From Sphingobacteriales bacterium 44-15 (GTDB lineage: Bacteria > Bacteroidota > Bacteroidia > Chitinophagales > Chitinophagaceae), in the NCBI GenBank assembly GCA_001899685.1, contig MKWG01000011.1, positions 124,001 to 188,000 on the forward strand: a stretch of DNA of 64,000 nt. The letters are read 5' to 3'. The first letter of the stretch is position 1; each line of letters opens with the position of its first letter. The position numbers and the translations under genes were made by a program. Below, piece after piece: positions 27,035-35,831 of the stretch. The notes under the pieces are model-generated. The model did not search any database and was not told where the DNA came from. It worked only from the letters and a program-made list of their open reading frames with translations.

Positions 27035-27434
27035 ATCAGGATGTATTTCAATTTTTTTGCAAGCGGGGTATTAATCATGGAAAGAAGTGACACTGAATTT
27101 GTGGTATATACCAGCCAAATGCCAGCCGGCTTCATCTCCCGGCTGAGATACAAATTGTTCATGTAGAGAAATATCCAGCGGATTAAATTTTGCTGAAACA
27201 ATATGTAACCAAGCCGATGACTCCTGGAGCTTTGCGTTCCAGAACCGTAGTCCCGGTACAATATTGCTCACTGAGATTTTTATCACAGCATAGCGCTTTG
27301 CACTTTGCATTTCAAGATTTCAATCCAATGCGAAAAATTGAAATGCATCCTTTAAACCGTGAAGCAATTGCTGTATTTGCTATCTTCATGTGCTTTAAAA
27401 ACCAGGCCGGTTTATTTTTTGCCAAAATCGGAAA
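27035..27434. other. 400-bp gap with one unconvincing small ORF
   Basis: No recognisable gene. A 79-codon minus-strand frame (27071-27310) reads GLRFWNAKLQESSAWLHI and DEAGWHLAGIYHKF; it has a plausible protein-like composition but matches nothing I know and has no clear leader. It could be a remnant. CATTTCAA near 27306 and TTGAAATG near 27337 form a small inverted repeat upstream of lacI. The right end presumably holds the lacI promoter; no operator matching the one at 28524 is seen here. Confidence 0.4.
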
Positions 27435-28463
27435 ATGAAACAACAGCGACAGACTACCATCAAAGATATTGCAAGGGAGCTAAAAGTATCGGTAGCCACG
27501 GTTTCGAGGGCTTTAAGGGACACCCATGATGTAAGCAAGGAAACCAGGGAAAAGGTTTTAAGGAAAGTTGAGGAATTACATTATCGTCCCAACTTTAATG
27601 CCACAGGCCTGGTTACCCATAAATCTCACAACATAGCCATTATATTACCAACTATTACCAATTATTATTTTTCAACGGTGATTACAGGCATCCAGGAAAT
27701 AGCTTATCAAAATAACTATAATATTATTCTGTATGTTACCGGAGAATCGCCTGCCAGGGAAATTGAAATTGCAAGAGACCTGCCACTGAGCTCCATTGAT
27801 GGCTTACTGGTATGTGTAACTTCAGAATCGGATAAATCCAATCACCTGAAGGCGATCATAGATAAAGGTATTCCAATAGTTTTTTTCGACAGGGCGGCTG
27901 AAATTAAAAATACTTCAAAAGTTACGCAAAATGACTTTGGAGGAGCATTTATGGCAGTGGAGCACCTGATTAAAAATGGTTACAGGAAAATAGCCCATAT
28001 CGGGGGACCGCTTACGCTTTCTTTTACAAAAGAAAGATTAAGAGGTTACCTTGCTGCGTTAAAAAAGTATAATTTACCGGTATATCATAAAAGGATCATA
28101 CACTCGGGGTTTACCCAGCAGAGCGGAACTGAGGATACTATGAAATTATGGGCATCATTATCCATCAAACCCGACGCCATTTTTGCGGCAAATGACCGCA
28201 AAGCGGTAGGCGCTATGCTGGCATTAAAAGAGATGGGCATCAACATTGGTAAAGAAGTAGGCGTTGCCGGTTTTACCAATGATCCCGTTGCCGCGATTAT
28301 TACTCCTTCGCTTACAACTATAGAAGAGCCGGCTCTGGAAGTAGGAAAGAAATCCTGTGAGCTGCTCCTTAAGCATATTTCCAAGAAGAATTTTATCCCG
28401 GAAGAAGTGGTATTGAACGGTAAGCTGATCGTACGTCATTCAACTATCATGGGAGAGGATTAG
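27435..28463 (+). CDS. LacI family transcriptional regulator
   Basis: A 342-residue regulator. The helix-turn-helix and hinge are at about 1-60 (TTIKDIARELKVSVATVSRA, then DTHDVSKETREKV). A periplasmic-binding-like ligand domain follows: SHNIAIILPTITNYYFSTV, GIPIVFFDRAAE, YRKIAHIGGPLTLSFTKERL, FAANDRKAVGAMLALKEMG and PSLTTIEEPALEVGKKSCEL. It precedes an amino-sugar utilisation unit on the same strand. A perfect CGATAACGTTATCG operator lies between it and the first structural gene, so it is the likely local repressor with a sugar or sugar phosphate as effector. Confidence 0.94.
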   Translation: MKQQRQTTIKDIARELKVSVATVSRALRDTHDVSKETREKVLRKVEELHYRPNFNATGLVTHKSHNIAIILPTITNYYFSTVITGIQEIAYQNNYNIILYVTGESPAREIEIARDLPLSSIDGLLVCVTSESDKSNHLKAIIDKGIPIVFFDRAAEIKNTSKVTQNDFGGAFMAVEHLIKNGYRKIAHIGGPLTLSFTKERLRGYLAALKKYNLPVYHKRIIHSGFTQQSGTEDTMKLWASLSIKPDAIFAANDRKAVGAMLALKEMGINIGKEVGVAGFTNDPVAAIITPSLTTIEEPALEVGKKSCELLLKHISKKNFIPEEVVLNGKLIVRHSTIMGED

Positions 28464-28523
28464 CATCATTTCAATTTTTTGTATAGCAAAGAATATTTTC
28501 CGCCATCCTGTTGTCCTGCATTT

Positions 28524-28537
28524 CGATAACGTTATCG
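28524..28537. promoter_or_regulatory. LacI-family operator
   Basis: CGATAACGTTATCG is a perfect 14-bp palindrome with the central CG step characteristic of LacI/GalR operators. It lies 60 bp after the lacI stop and about 70 bp before the ATG of the esterase gene that opens the amino-sugar unit. Confidence 0.8.
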
Positions 28538-28605
28538 GTGTTTTTCTTGAAAGACTTCATAAGCCTTGTTAAATTTAATTGCTGCTTGCATATAAAAACA
28601 GGTAT

Positions 28606-30810
28606 ATGACACAACCATTTTCCTTATTAAACCCTAAATGTCATGGTATTCTCAAAGCTGTCTGCTCTATATTATTCGTCATTATGGTTACCGGGAGAAA
28701 TGCTGCAGCGCAGGATAAATTTAATGTGATTGATAAGTGGCTGCAATTTAAAAATGCATCTAATTCTTTGTACAATGATCTGGCAGAGCAGGCCTTTGTT
28801 ATGCTTGGCAGGCGGGACAGTGCTATAGCTAAGATTCAATCGCTGGAAAGCTGGAAACAGCGTCAGCAAAATACCCGGAAGGTATTAATGGATGTTGTAG
28901 GACCGTTCCCCGAAAAGACTCCGTTGAATCCCAGGATAACCAGGCGGATAAAAAAAGAAGGTTTTACCATTGAAAATATCGTCTATGGATCGCAGCCCGG
29001 GTACTATGTTACCTCTTCCCTGTTTATCCCTGATGGTATAAAAGGCAAAGCTCCTGCTATCATTGATTGTATCGGCCATACGGATATATCCTACCAGGCG
29101 CCCAACTACCAGCATGTAATTCTTAACCTGGTAAAGAAAGGGTTCATTGTATTTGCTTTAGATCCTGTGGGCCAGGGTGAAAGGGTAGGATATTATGATA
29201 CCGCTACCGGTAAATCGGCGCTTGGCGGTTCAACTTATGAGCATTCCTATCCGGGGGTACAGGCTTTTATTACCGGCAGTTCCCTTGCCAGGTATATGAT
29301 ATGGGACGGCATCAGGGCTGTGGATTATCTTCTTGCCAGGAGAGAAGTAGATCCTGAGAGGATAGGGATTACCGGCATTTCAGGAGGTGGTACCCAATCT
29401 TCTTATATTGCTGCATTCGACGATCGCATCTATGCCGCTGCGCCTGAAAATTATATCACCAGCTTCACAAGACTGTTGCAATCCATCGGCCCCCAGGATG
29501 CAGAGCAGAATATGTTGCACGCGATCGTACGCGGACTGGATCATGCAGACCTGTTGGAAGTAAGGGCGCCTAAGCCGGCTCTGATGATAACTACTACCCG
29601 TGACTTCTTTTCTATCCAGGGGTCCAGGGAAACCGCTGCGGAAATATCCCGCATATACAAAGCTTATGGAAAGGCAGGCAATTTTAATATGGTGGAGGAT
29701 GATACCACGCATGCATTTTCCAAAAAGAACTGTGAAGCGATATACGCTTTTTTTCAGAAACACCTCCGTAACCCCGGTAATCCTGCCGACCTGGACATAC
29801 CCCCGCTGCCTAAGGAAGAGCTGTACGCAACTTCTACCGGCCAGCTCGCCACTTCTCTGAAAGGTGAAACGGTGTTCAGCATCAACAGGAGGGAGGCAGA
29901 AAGGCTGGTCAGTAAATTACAGAACAGCAGAAAGAATATTGCTGCACATCTTCCTGCAGTATTAACGGCGGCCAGGCAATTGTCGGGCTACCGGGAACCT
30001 GCGGTGTATCATGAGCCGGTGTTTACGGGCCGCTACCGGGAAAATGGTTATGCGCTCGAAAAATATTTTGTACAGGGCGAAGGCGATTATGTGATCCCTT
30101 ATTTGCTCATGGTGCCGGATAATCCTAATGGCAAAGCTGTTATTTGTCTTGATCCTTCCGGGAAATCAGCAGAAGCTTCAGGAGATAATATACAATGGCT
30201 TATCGGGAAAGGCTTTATTGTTATGGCACCGGATATGATCGGTCTTGGAGAACTGGGACCGGGTTATTTCCATGGCGATTCTTTCTTTGATAATACTTCT
30301 TACGGGGTGTGGTATCTCTCCATGCTTACCGGAAGGAGTATTGTAGGCATACGCGCAGGGGATGTGGCCAGGCTTGCCCATATACTCAGGAAAAATATTC
30401 ATGACGGTGAAATATACGGAATAGCAAAAAAGGAAATAGCGCCTGTTTTAATATATGCTGCAGCTTTTGACCGGTCAATCAGCCGTGTAGCATTGATTGA
30501 CACCTATTCGTCTTACCGTTCCATTGTAATGAACCGCATATATAAGCCGGGATTTGTTTTTAGTGCTGTTCCCGGAGCCTTAAAAGCTTTTGACCTGCCT
30601 GACGTAGCCGCGGCTCTTGCACCGGGAAAACTGCTGATAGCCGGTATAACAGACGGGAACGGACAACCGCTTTCTTCTGAAAACGCAGAGACAGATATTT
30701 CTGTCATCAGGACAGCTTATCATTACAAAAATGCTGATCAGAATTTTAATATCAGATACGGAGATGCCGGCAACAAGCTGTATGACCTGCTGGAGGAATG
30801 GATAAAATGA
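28606..30810 (+). CDS. Secreted tandem alpha/beta-hydrolase (esterase-like)
   Basis: A 734-residue exported protein (signal peptide with VCSILFVIMVTGRNAAAQ). The start at the ATG is chosen over a TTG nine codons upstream. The first hydrolase domain (about 90-390) has the nucleophile elbow in RIGITGISGGGTQSSYIAAF, the acid in TTRDFFSIQG and the histidine in DTTHAFSK, as in acetyl-xylan-esterase-like enzymes. A second similar fold (about 480-730: GKAVICLDPSGKS, GFIVMAPDMIGLGELGPG) has GIAKKE where a nucleophile elbow would be, so it looks inactive. It opens the GH109-nagB-nagA-permease unit behind a LacI operator, pointing to removal of acyl groups from an amino-sugar glycan. Confidence 0.82.
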   Translation: MTQPFSLLNPKCHGILKAVCSILFVIMVTGRNAAAQDKFNVIDKWLQFKNASNSLYNDLAEQAFVMLGRRDSAIAKIQSLESWKQRQQNTRKVLMDVVGPFPEKTPLNPRITRRIKKEGFTIENIVYGSQPGYYVTSSLFIPDGIKGKAPAIIDCIGHTDISYQAPNYQHVILNLVKKGFIVFALDPVGQGERVGYYDTATGKSALGGSTYEHSYPGVQAFITGSSLARYMIWDGIRAVDYLLARREVDPERIGITGISGGGTQSSYIAAFDDRIYAAAPENYITSFTRLLQSIGPQDAEQNMLHAIVRGLDHADLLEVRAPKPALMITTTRDFFSIQGSRETAAEISRIYKAYGKAGNFNMVEDDTTHAFSKKNCEAIYAFFQKHLRNPGNPADLDIPPLPKEELYATSTGQLATSLKGETVFSINRREAERLVSKLQNSRKNIAAHLPAVLTAARQLSGYREPAVYHEPVFTGRYRENGYALEKYFVQGEGDYVIPYLLMVPDNPNGKAVICLDPSGKSAEASGDNIQWLIGKGFIVMAPDMIGLGELGPGYFHGDSFFDNTSYGVWYLSMLTGRSIVGIRAGDVARLAHILRKNIHDGEIYGIAKKEIAPVLIYAAAFDRSISRVALIDTYSSYRSIVMNRIYKPGFVFSAVPGALKAFDLPDVAAALAPGKLLIAGITDGNGQPLSSENAETDISVIRTAYHYKNADQNFNIRYGDAGNKLYDLLEEWIK

Positions 30811-30835
30811 AAAAATTCTTTAAATATAAAATAGT

Positions 30836-32254
30836 ATGAATAATAACCGAAGGAGCTTTTTAAAGATGGCGGGGCTATTGAGCACAGGAATGGCATCCGG
30901 TCCTTTGCATGGTTTTTCAAAAAACAGTGATCATAATGCTGTATCCGGCGCCGGAACTAATGACGCGCAGCTATTTAATATGTGCGGGTACCGTGCTCCA
31001 AAGATTGATACGGTGCGTATTGGTTTTGCAGGGCTTGGAAACAGGGGGAGCGCTGCTGTAAAACGTATCAGCCATATTGATGGGATTTCTATTAACGGTC
31101 TTTGTGATATCCGGCCCGAAAGAGTGCAGCAATCGCAGGCAGCTATTAAAAGCCTGCCTTATAAGCCTGCATTGTATTCAGCAAGCGGCGACGATTATAA
31201 AAAAATGTGTGAGCGGGAAGATATTGATGTGGTTTATATAGCCACTCCCTGGAACCTGCATGTGCCTATCGCGGTATATGCCATGAATCATGGCAAGCAT
31301 GTATGCATTGAAGTGGGTAATGCCGAATCTATTGAGGAATGCTGGCAACTGGTCAATGCTTCTGAAAAAAATAAAAAGCATTGCATCTTTCTCGAAAATT
31401 GCTGCTATGATTTCTTTGAGCTGCTTACGCTTAACATGGCGCGACAGGGATATTTCGGTGACATTGTACATTGTGAAGGGGCTTATATTCATACCATTGA
31501 GGAAAGCCTCTTTGATGTAAATGCACGCTATAATTTATGGCGGCTGAGGGAAAATGCAAAAGGCAGCGGCAATCTTTATCCCACTCATGGGTTGGGTCCT
31601 ATATGCCAGGTGATGAATATCAACAGGGGCGACCAATTGGACTACCTGGTATCTGTGAGCGGTAATGATTTTACCCTGCATCATCTTGAAGAAGAAGCAT
31701 ATAAAAAAGATCCTGCAACCTTCAAGCCATTTTTGAATGCCGGCTTCAGGGGGAATATGAATACTTCTGTGATAAAAACCATGAAAGGCAAGACCATTAT
31801 GTTGCAACATGATGTGAGCAGCCCGCGTGTGTATTCACGTATTCACCTGATAAGCGGTACAAAAGGGAGCGCTTTAAAATATCCCCTGCCGGGAAAGATT
31901 GCGAACAGCCATGAAGGCTGGCTTTCGGAAGATGATATGAAGAAGCTGGAGGATACTTACACTCTCCCTATCGTAAAGCGGTTAGGGGAGATGGCAAAAC
32001 AGGTTGGAGGGCACGGCGGAATGGACTTTTTAATGGACTGGCGATGGATAGATTGCCTGCGTAACGGCTTACCGGTTGATAACGATGTATATGATGCGGC
32101 GTTATGGACTTCCATCGGTCCTTTAAGCAAGTGGTCGGCAGCACACCGTTCTGCTTCCATCGATGTGCCGGATTTCACGCGGGGAGCCTGGAAAAAAAAT
32201 AAACCGGTTGAACTTTCTATTGATCACGAAAACCTTACCGGGGTGAAAGCGTAG
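30836..32254 (+). CDS. GH109 family glycosidase (alpha-N-acetylgalactosaminidase type), Tat-exported
   Basis: A 472-residue Gfo/Idh/MocA-fold protein. The N-terminus NNRRSFLKMAGLLSTGMA is a Tat signal. The Rossmann motif IGFAGLGNRGSAAVKRI is at about residue 60, followed by VYIATPWNLHVPIAVYAMN and KHVCIEVGNA. The C-terminal blocks GHGGMDFLMDWRWIDCLRNG, DVYDAALWTSIGPLS and VPDFTRGAW are those of GH109, which hydrolyse alpha-GalNAc by an NAD-dependent mechanism. It sits 25 bp after the esterase gene and before nagB/nagA. The substrate is probably terminal GalNAc or a related sugar. A heptamer array begins on the last base of the stop codon. Confidence 0.85.
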   Translation: MNNNRRSFLKMAGLLSTGMASGPLHGFSKNSDHNAVSGAGTNDAQLFNMCGYRAPKIDTVRIGFAGLGNRGSAAVKRISHIDGISINGLCDIRPERVQQSQAAIKSLPYKPALYSASGDDYKKMCEREDIDVVYIATPWNLHVPIAVYAMNHGKHVCIEVGNAESIEECWQLVNASEKNKKHCIFLENCCYDFFELLTLNMARQGYFGDIVHCEGAYIHTIEESLFDVNARYNLWRLRENAKGSGNLYPTHGLGPICQVMNINRGDQLDYLVSVSGNDFTLHHLEEEAYKKDPATFKPFLNAGFRGNMNTSVIKTMKGKTIMLQHDVSSPRVYSRIHLISGTKGSALKYPLPGKIANSHEGWLSEDDMKKLEDTYTLPIVKRLGEMAKQVGGHGGMDFLMDWRWIDCLRNGLPVDNDVYDAALWTSIGPLSKWSAAHRSASIDVPDFTRGAWKKNKPVELSIDHENLTGVKA

Positions 32255-32310
32255 TGAATGGTGAATGGGCAATGGTGAATTTATTCACTATTCACCATTG
32301 CCCATTCACC
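32254..32310. repeat. Heptamer array, locus 5, a 20-bp perfect hairpin
   Basis: Eight 7-nt units start on the last base of the GH109 stop. 32260-32279 (GGTGAATGGGCAATGGTGAA) pairs perfectly with 32291-32310 around an 11-nt loop. The arm is one base different from the arm of locus 8 at 45127. No T-run follows. Confidence 0.92.
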
Positions 32311-32378
32311 TTGGGAATACAGCATACTATAATTAACTCATAACCATCTTATCTTTCATAAAATAATAAACACATAAA

Positions 32379-33128
32379 ATGAATGTATATGTTTTGCCTG
32401 ATCAAAAACAATTAGGCATAGAAGCGGGAAAAAAAACGGCTGAGCTCATCCGGAAAGCAATTAAAGAAAAAGGGAATGCAATTATTATTCTTGCAACAGG
32501 ATCGAGCCAGTTTGAAACTTTAAAGCAATTGATAGATGAACCTGGAATAGCATGGGATAAAGTAACTATGTTTCACCTGGATGAATATATCGGTTTGCCG
32601 GTATCTCACAAGGCAAGCTTTAGAAAATACCTGAAAGAAAGATTTCTGGATAAGGTTCCACCGCTGCAATCAGTTAACCTGATCAACGGGGAGACCAACC
32701 CCGGGGAAGAACTAAGACGCCTGAATGATCTTATCAGCAGCGGTCCGGTTGATGTGGCGCTAGTAGGTATAGGGGAAAACGGGCATCTTGCATTCAATGA
32801 TCCTCCCGCTGATTTTGAAACATCGCAGCCTTATATCATTGCCAGTTTAGACCAGGCATGCAGGCAGCAGCAGGTAAATGAGCAGTGGTTTGGATCGGTT
32901 GAAGAGGTTCCTGCGCAGGCTATCAGCATGTCGGTAAGGCAGATCATGCAATCGGAATATATTATCTGCTCCGTACCCGGCGCCCGTAAGGCCCGTGCGG
33001 TAAAGGATTGCCTGGAGCAACCCGTCAGCAACCTGCACCCCGCCAGCATTTTACAGGATCATCCTAACTGCTGTTTATTCCTGGATAAAGATTCAGCATC
33101 TTTATTGAAAACTGCGGAGCATGCATAA
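32379..33128 (+). CDS. nagB: Glucosamine-6-phosphate deaminase
   Basis: A 249-residue cytosolic enzyme converting glucosamine 6-phosphate to fructose 6-phosphate and ammonia. ILATGSSQFETLKQLI, VTMFHLDEYIGLPVSHKASF (catalytic Asp) and VALVGIGENGHLAFNDPPAD (Asp/His/Glu catalytic group) are diagnostic. It is shorter than the 266-residue E. coli enzyme, as in many Bacteroidota. It overlaps nagA by 8 bp, so the two are translationally coupled. Confidence 0.94.
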   Translation: MNVYVLPDQKQLGIEAGKKTAELIRKAIKEKGNAIIILATGSSQFETLKQLIDEPGIAWDKVTMFHLDEYIGLPVSHKASFRKYLKERFLDKVPPLQSVNLINGETNPGEELRRLNDLISSGPVDVALVGIGENGHLAFNDPPADFETSQPYIIASLDQACRQQQVNEQWFGSVEEVPAQAISMSVRQIMQSEYIICSVPGARKARAVKDCLEQPVSNLHPASILQDHPNCCLFLDKDSASLLKTAEHA

Positions 33129-34308
33129 AAAACTGAAGATCATCAACGGGAGGGTCATCACAGCTTACCGGATCATCGAAAATGCCAGCCTGCTGATATC
33201 AGACGGCATCATTACGGAGATCAGTGATAAGCATATAGCCGAAGCGGCAGACAGGGTACTTGACGCAGGAGGGAATTATATAAGCCCGGGGTTTATAGAC
33301 ATTCATGTGCATGGCGGTGGCGGAAGCGATTTTATGGATGCAACGGTGCATGATTTTCTTACTATAGCAGCAACGCATTTGCAGTACGGAACTACAGCTA
33401 TGGTACCCACTACGCTTACGGCAGAAAAAGAAGACCTGATGCATACGCTCGATGTATATTCAAAAGCAAATGCCGTAAATAAAACGGGGGCGCGGTTTAT
33501 GGGGATGCATATTGAGGGTCCTTACCTGGCAATGAGCCAGAGGGGGGCGCAGGATCCCAAGTATATCCGTAATCCTGATAAAAAAGAATACAGTGAAATT
33601 ATTGACAGGTTCGGAGGGATCATCGCAAGGTGGAGCGCTGCTCCCGAACTGGATGGCGCTATTGAATTTGGCCGCTGTTTGCAGGCGCATGATATTTTAC
33701 CGGCAATAGCTCATACCGATGCAGTGTATGATGACGTAATAAATGCTTTTCAGAACGGGTATACGCTTGCAACTCATTTTTATTCTGCCATGTCGGGGGT
33801 TACCAGGCGAAATGCATTCCGGTATGCCGGTGTAATAGAAAGCGTTTACCTGATGGATGAAATAGATGTGGAGATCATTGCCGATGGCGTGCATCTTCCT
33901 GCCCCTTTATTAAAACTTATTTATAAGGTTAAGGGCGTGGATCGTATTGCATTGATCACCGATGCAATGCGGGCGGCAGGAACAGCGCCGGGAGAAAGCA
34001 TTTTAGGCTCCAAAATCAATGGACTGAAAGTGATCGTAGAAGACGGAGTGGCCAAGCTTCCTGATCGCAGTTCATTTGCAGGCAGCGTAGCCACAACCGA
34101 CAGGCTGGTAAGAACAATGATACATACTGCCGGTGTTCCTTTAGTAGAGACCATCAGAATGATGACTTTAAACCCGGCAAGAATTATGAAAGCAGATAAG
34201 CACAAAGGATCTGTTGCGATAGGAAAGGATGCTGATATCGTTATTTTTGATGAAAACATTGCTATTCAGTCTTCCATTGTTGGCGGAGAAATATTATATA
34301 GCAAATAA
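33121..34308 (+). CDS. nagA: N-acetylglucosamine-6-phosphate deacetylase
   Basis: A 395-residue metal-dependent amidohydrolase. ISPGFIDIHVHGGGGSDFMD carries the first metal histidines; GMHIEGPYLAMSQRGAQDP supplies the metal Glu; IAHTDAVYDD and ATHFYSAMSGV carry further histidines; ALITDAMRAAG the catalytic Asp. The C-terminal GSVAIGKDADIVIFDE closes the composite domain. Its start lies inside the last codons of nagB. It supplies glucosamine 6-phosphate to NagB. In a GalNAc-based pathway the AgaA function is a possible alternative. Confidence 0.94.
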   Translation: MHKKLKIINGRVITAYRIIENASLLISDGIITEISDKHIAEAADRVLDAGGNYISPGFIDIHVHGGGGSDFMDATVHDFLTIAATHLQYGTTAMVPTTLTAEKEDLMHTLDVYSKANAVNKTGARFMGMHIEGPYLAMSQRGAQDPKYIRNPDKKEYSEIIDRFGGIIARWSAAPELDGAIEFGRCLQAHDILPAIAHTDAVYDDVINAFQNGYTLATHFYSAMSGVTRRNAFRYAGVIESVYLMDEIDVEIIADGVHLPAPLLKLIYKVKGVDRIALITDAMRAAGTAPGESILGSKINGLKVIVEDGVAKLPDRSSFAGSVATTDRLVRTMIHTAGVPLVETIRMMTLNPARIMKADKHKGSVAIGKDADIVIFDENIAIQSSIVGGEILYSK

Positions 34309-34372
34309 TAACATACAATAAGACCATATTATACTATTCTAAACCAAATACTACTGACGAAAAGTTTCCTGT

Positions 34373-35695
34373 ATGAAAGAAAAAGATCTTATTGTAAAGG
34401 CTGATACCCTTACTAAAAGAGATACGGTTGTTTCAATTATGATCATCGGTTTTCTCTTTTTTACGTTTGGATTTGTTTCATGGATCAATGCGATCCTGAT
34501 CCCTTTTTTTAAAATTGCCTGTGAGCTGGATCATTTTGAATCCTATTTTGTAACATTTGCTTTTTATATTTCTTACCTGATTTTTTCGGTACCTTCTGCC
34601 TACCTGCTCAAAAAGTCGGGGTTCAAGAACGGTATAATGATCGGCTTCTGGATAATAGCGCTGGGTGCGTTTATCTTTATTCCGGCCGCGTTATCAAGGA
34701 CTTATTATCTGTTTCTTTTGGGGCTCTTTATCATAGGAGCAGGGCTTGCCCTGCTCCAAACTACTGCCAACCCCTATATAACTATTCTGGGACCCAAAGA
34801 AAGAGCTGCCCAGCGGATCAGTATCATGGGTATCTGCAATAAAGGTGCAGGCATCCTGGCCCCTCTTATTTTGGCTTCGTTAATATTACGGGCTACTGAC
34901 AGCAGCCTGTTTGCACAGATCCCGGTAATGCCGGCGGCTGAAAAGAGTGCAGCTCTTGATGAATTGATCAGGAGAGTGATCCCGCCTTATACCTTTTTAG
35001 GCATATTCCTTTTCATTATGGGCATATTGATCAGGAAGTCTCCGCTGCCGGATATTGATACCGAACATGAAAGCGAAGGAGTAGCCAAAGCTAATGTGGA
35101 TAAAAAAAATATATTCCAGTTTCCGCATCTGGTATTAGGAGCAATCGCTATTTTTTTACACGTAGGTACGCAGGTGATCTCCATTGATACTATAATCGGG
35201 TATGCAGGTTCTATGAATATTGATTTATTGGAGGCCAGGGTCTTTCCATCTTATACCCTTACGGTAACCATAGCAGGGTATATACTGGGGATCATTTGCA
35301 TTCCCCGGTTTATAAGCCAGACCAATGCCTTAAAAGCCTGTACATTTCTCGGGTTCATTTTGGTAATGCTTATTCTGTTTACCAGGGGACAGGTTGCACT
35401 TCTCGGACATAAAGCTGATATTTCAATATGGTTTTTAGTGTTGCTCGGATTGCCCAATTCTTTAACCTGGGCAGGGATATGGCCACTTGCACTGGACGGG
35501 TTGGGACGATTCACCAAGCTGGGCGCTTCTCTTTTGATCATGGGATTATGTGGTAACGCCATTCTTCCCTCTGTGTACGGGTATTTTGCAGACAAGATCG
35601 GTGTCCACTATGCTTACTGGGTATTGCTGCCCTGCTATCTTTACCTGATTTACTATGCTTTCTATGGGCATAAAGTAAAGAGGTGGAAAATATGA
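34373..35695 (+). CDS. MFS sugar permease, FucP/NagP type
   Basis: A 440-residue twelve-helix permease. MIIGFLFFTFGFVSWINAIL, SVPSAYLLKKSGFKNGIMIG, GAGLALLQTTANPYITILGP and RISIMGICNKGAGILAPL are typical of the FucP/GluP family that imports fucose, glucose, galactose or GlcNAc with protons. Being last in the esterase-GH109-nagB-nagA run makes N-acetylhexosamine the likely substrate, as for NagP. Phosphorylation would need a kinase (NagK-like) encoded elsewhere, since none is in this unit. Confidence 0.9.
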   Translation: MKEKDLIVKADTLTKRDTVVSIMIIGFLFFTFGFVSWINAILIPFFKIACELDHFESYFVTFAFYISYLIFSVPSAYLLKKSGFKNGIMIGFWIIALGAFIFIPAALSRTYYLFLLGLFIIGAGLALLQTTANPYITILGPKERAAQRISIMGICNKGAGILAPLILASLILRATDSSLFAQIPVMPAAEKSAALDELIRRVIPPYTFLGIFLFIMGILIRKSPLPDIDTEHESEGVAKANVDKKNIFQFPHLVLGAIAIFLHVGTQVISIDTIIGYAGSMNIDLLEARVFPSYTLTVTIAGYILGIICIPRFISQTNALKACTFLGFILVMLILFTRGQVALLGHKADISIWFLVLLGLPNSLTWAGIWPLALDGLGRFTKLGASLLIMGLCGNAILPSVYGYFADKIGVHYAYWVLLPCYLYLIYYAFYGHKVKRWKI

Positions 35696-35831
35696 TTACT
35701 AATATACCAGGTAATATGCGGAAATTAGTCTTTTGCTGCTTTATCCATATTCTCCTGTTTCACGAACCTTACCCGGACTAAACCAGTGCGCTATGGGAGG
35801 CTAATTTTTATAATTTGCATAAAAAAGTGTT

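Noticed and set aside
27071-27310. Small minus-strand gene
   Set aside because: Protein-like composition but no recognisable family, no clear leader, and it lies in the lacI upstream region; kept only as a note in the gap entry.
32254-32310. Simple intrinsic terminator
   Set aside because: The hairpin is strong but A/T-rich with no T-run, and locus 13 is followed by a separate conventional terminator, so terminator is not a sufficient explanation.
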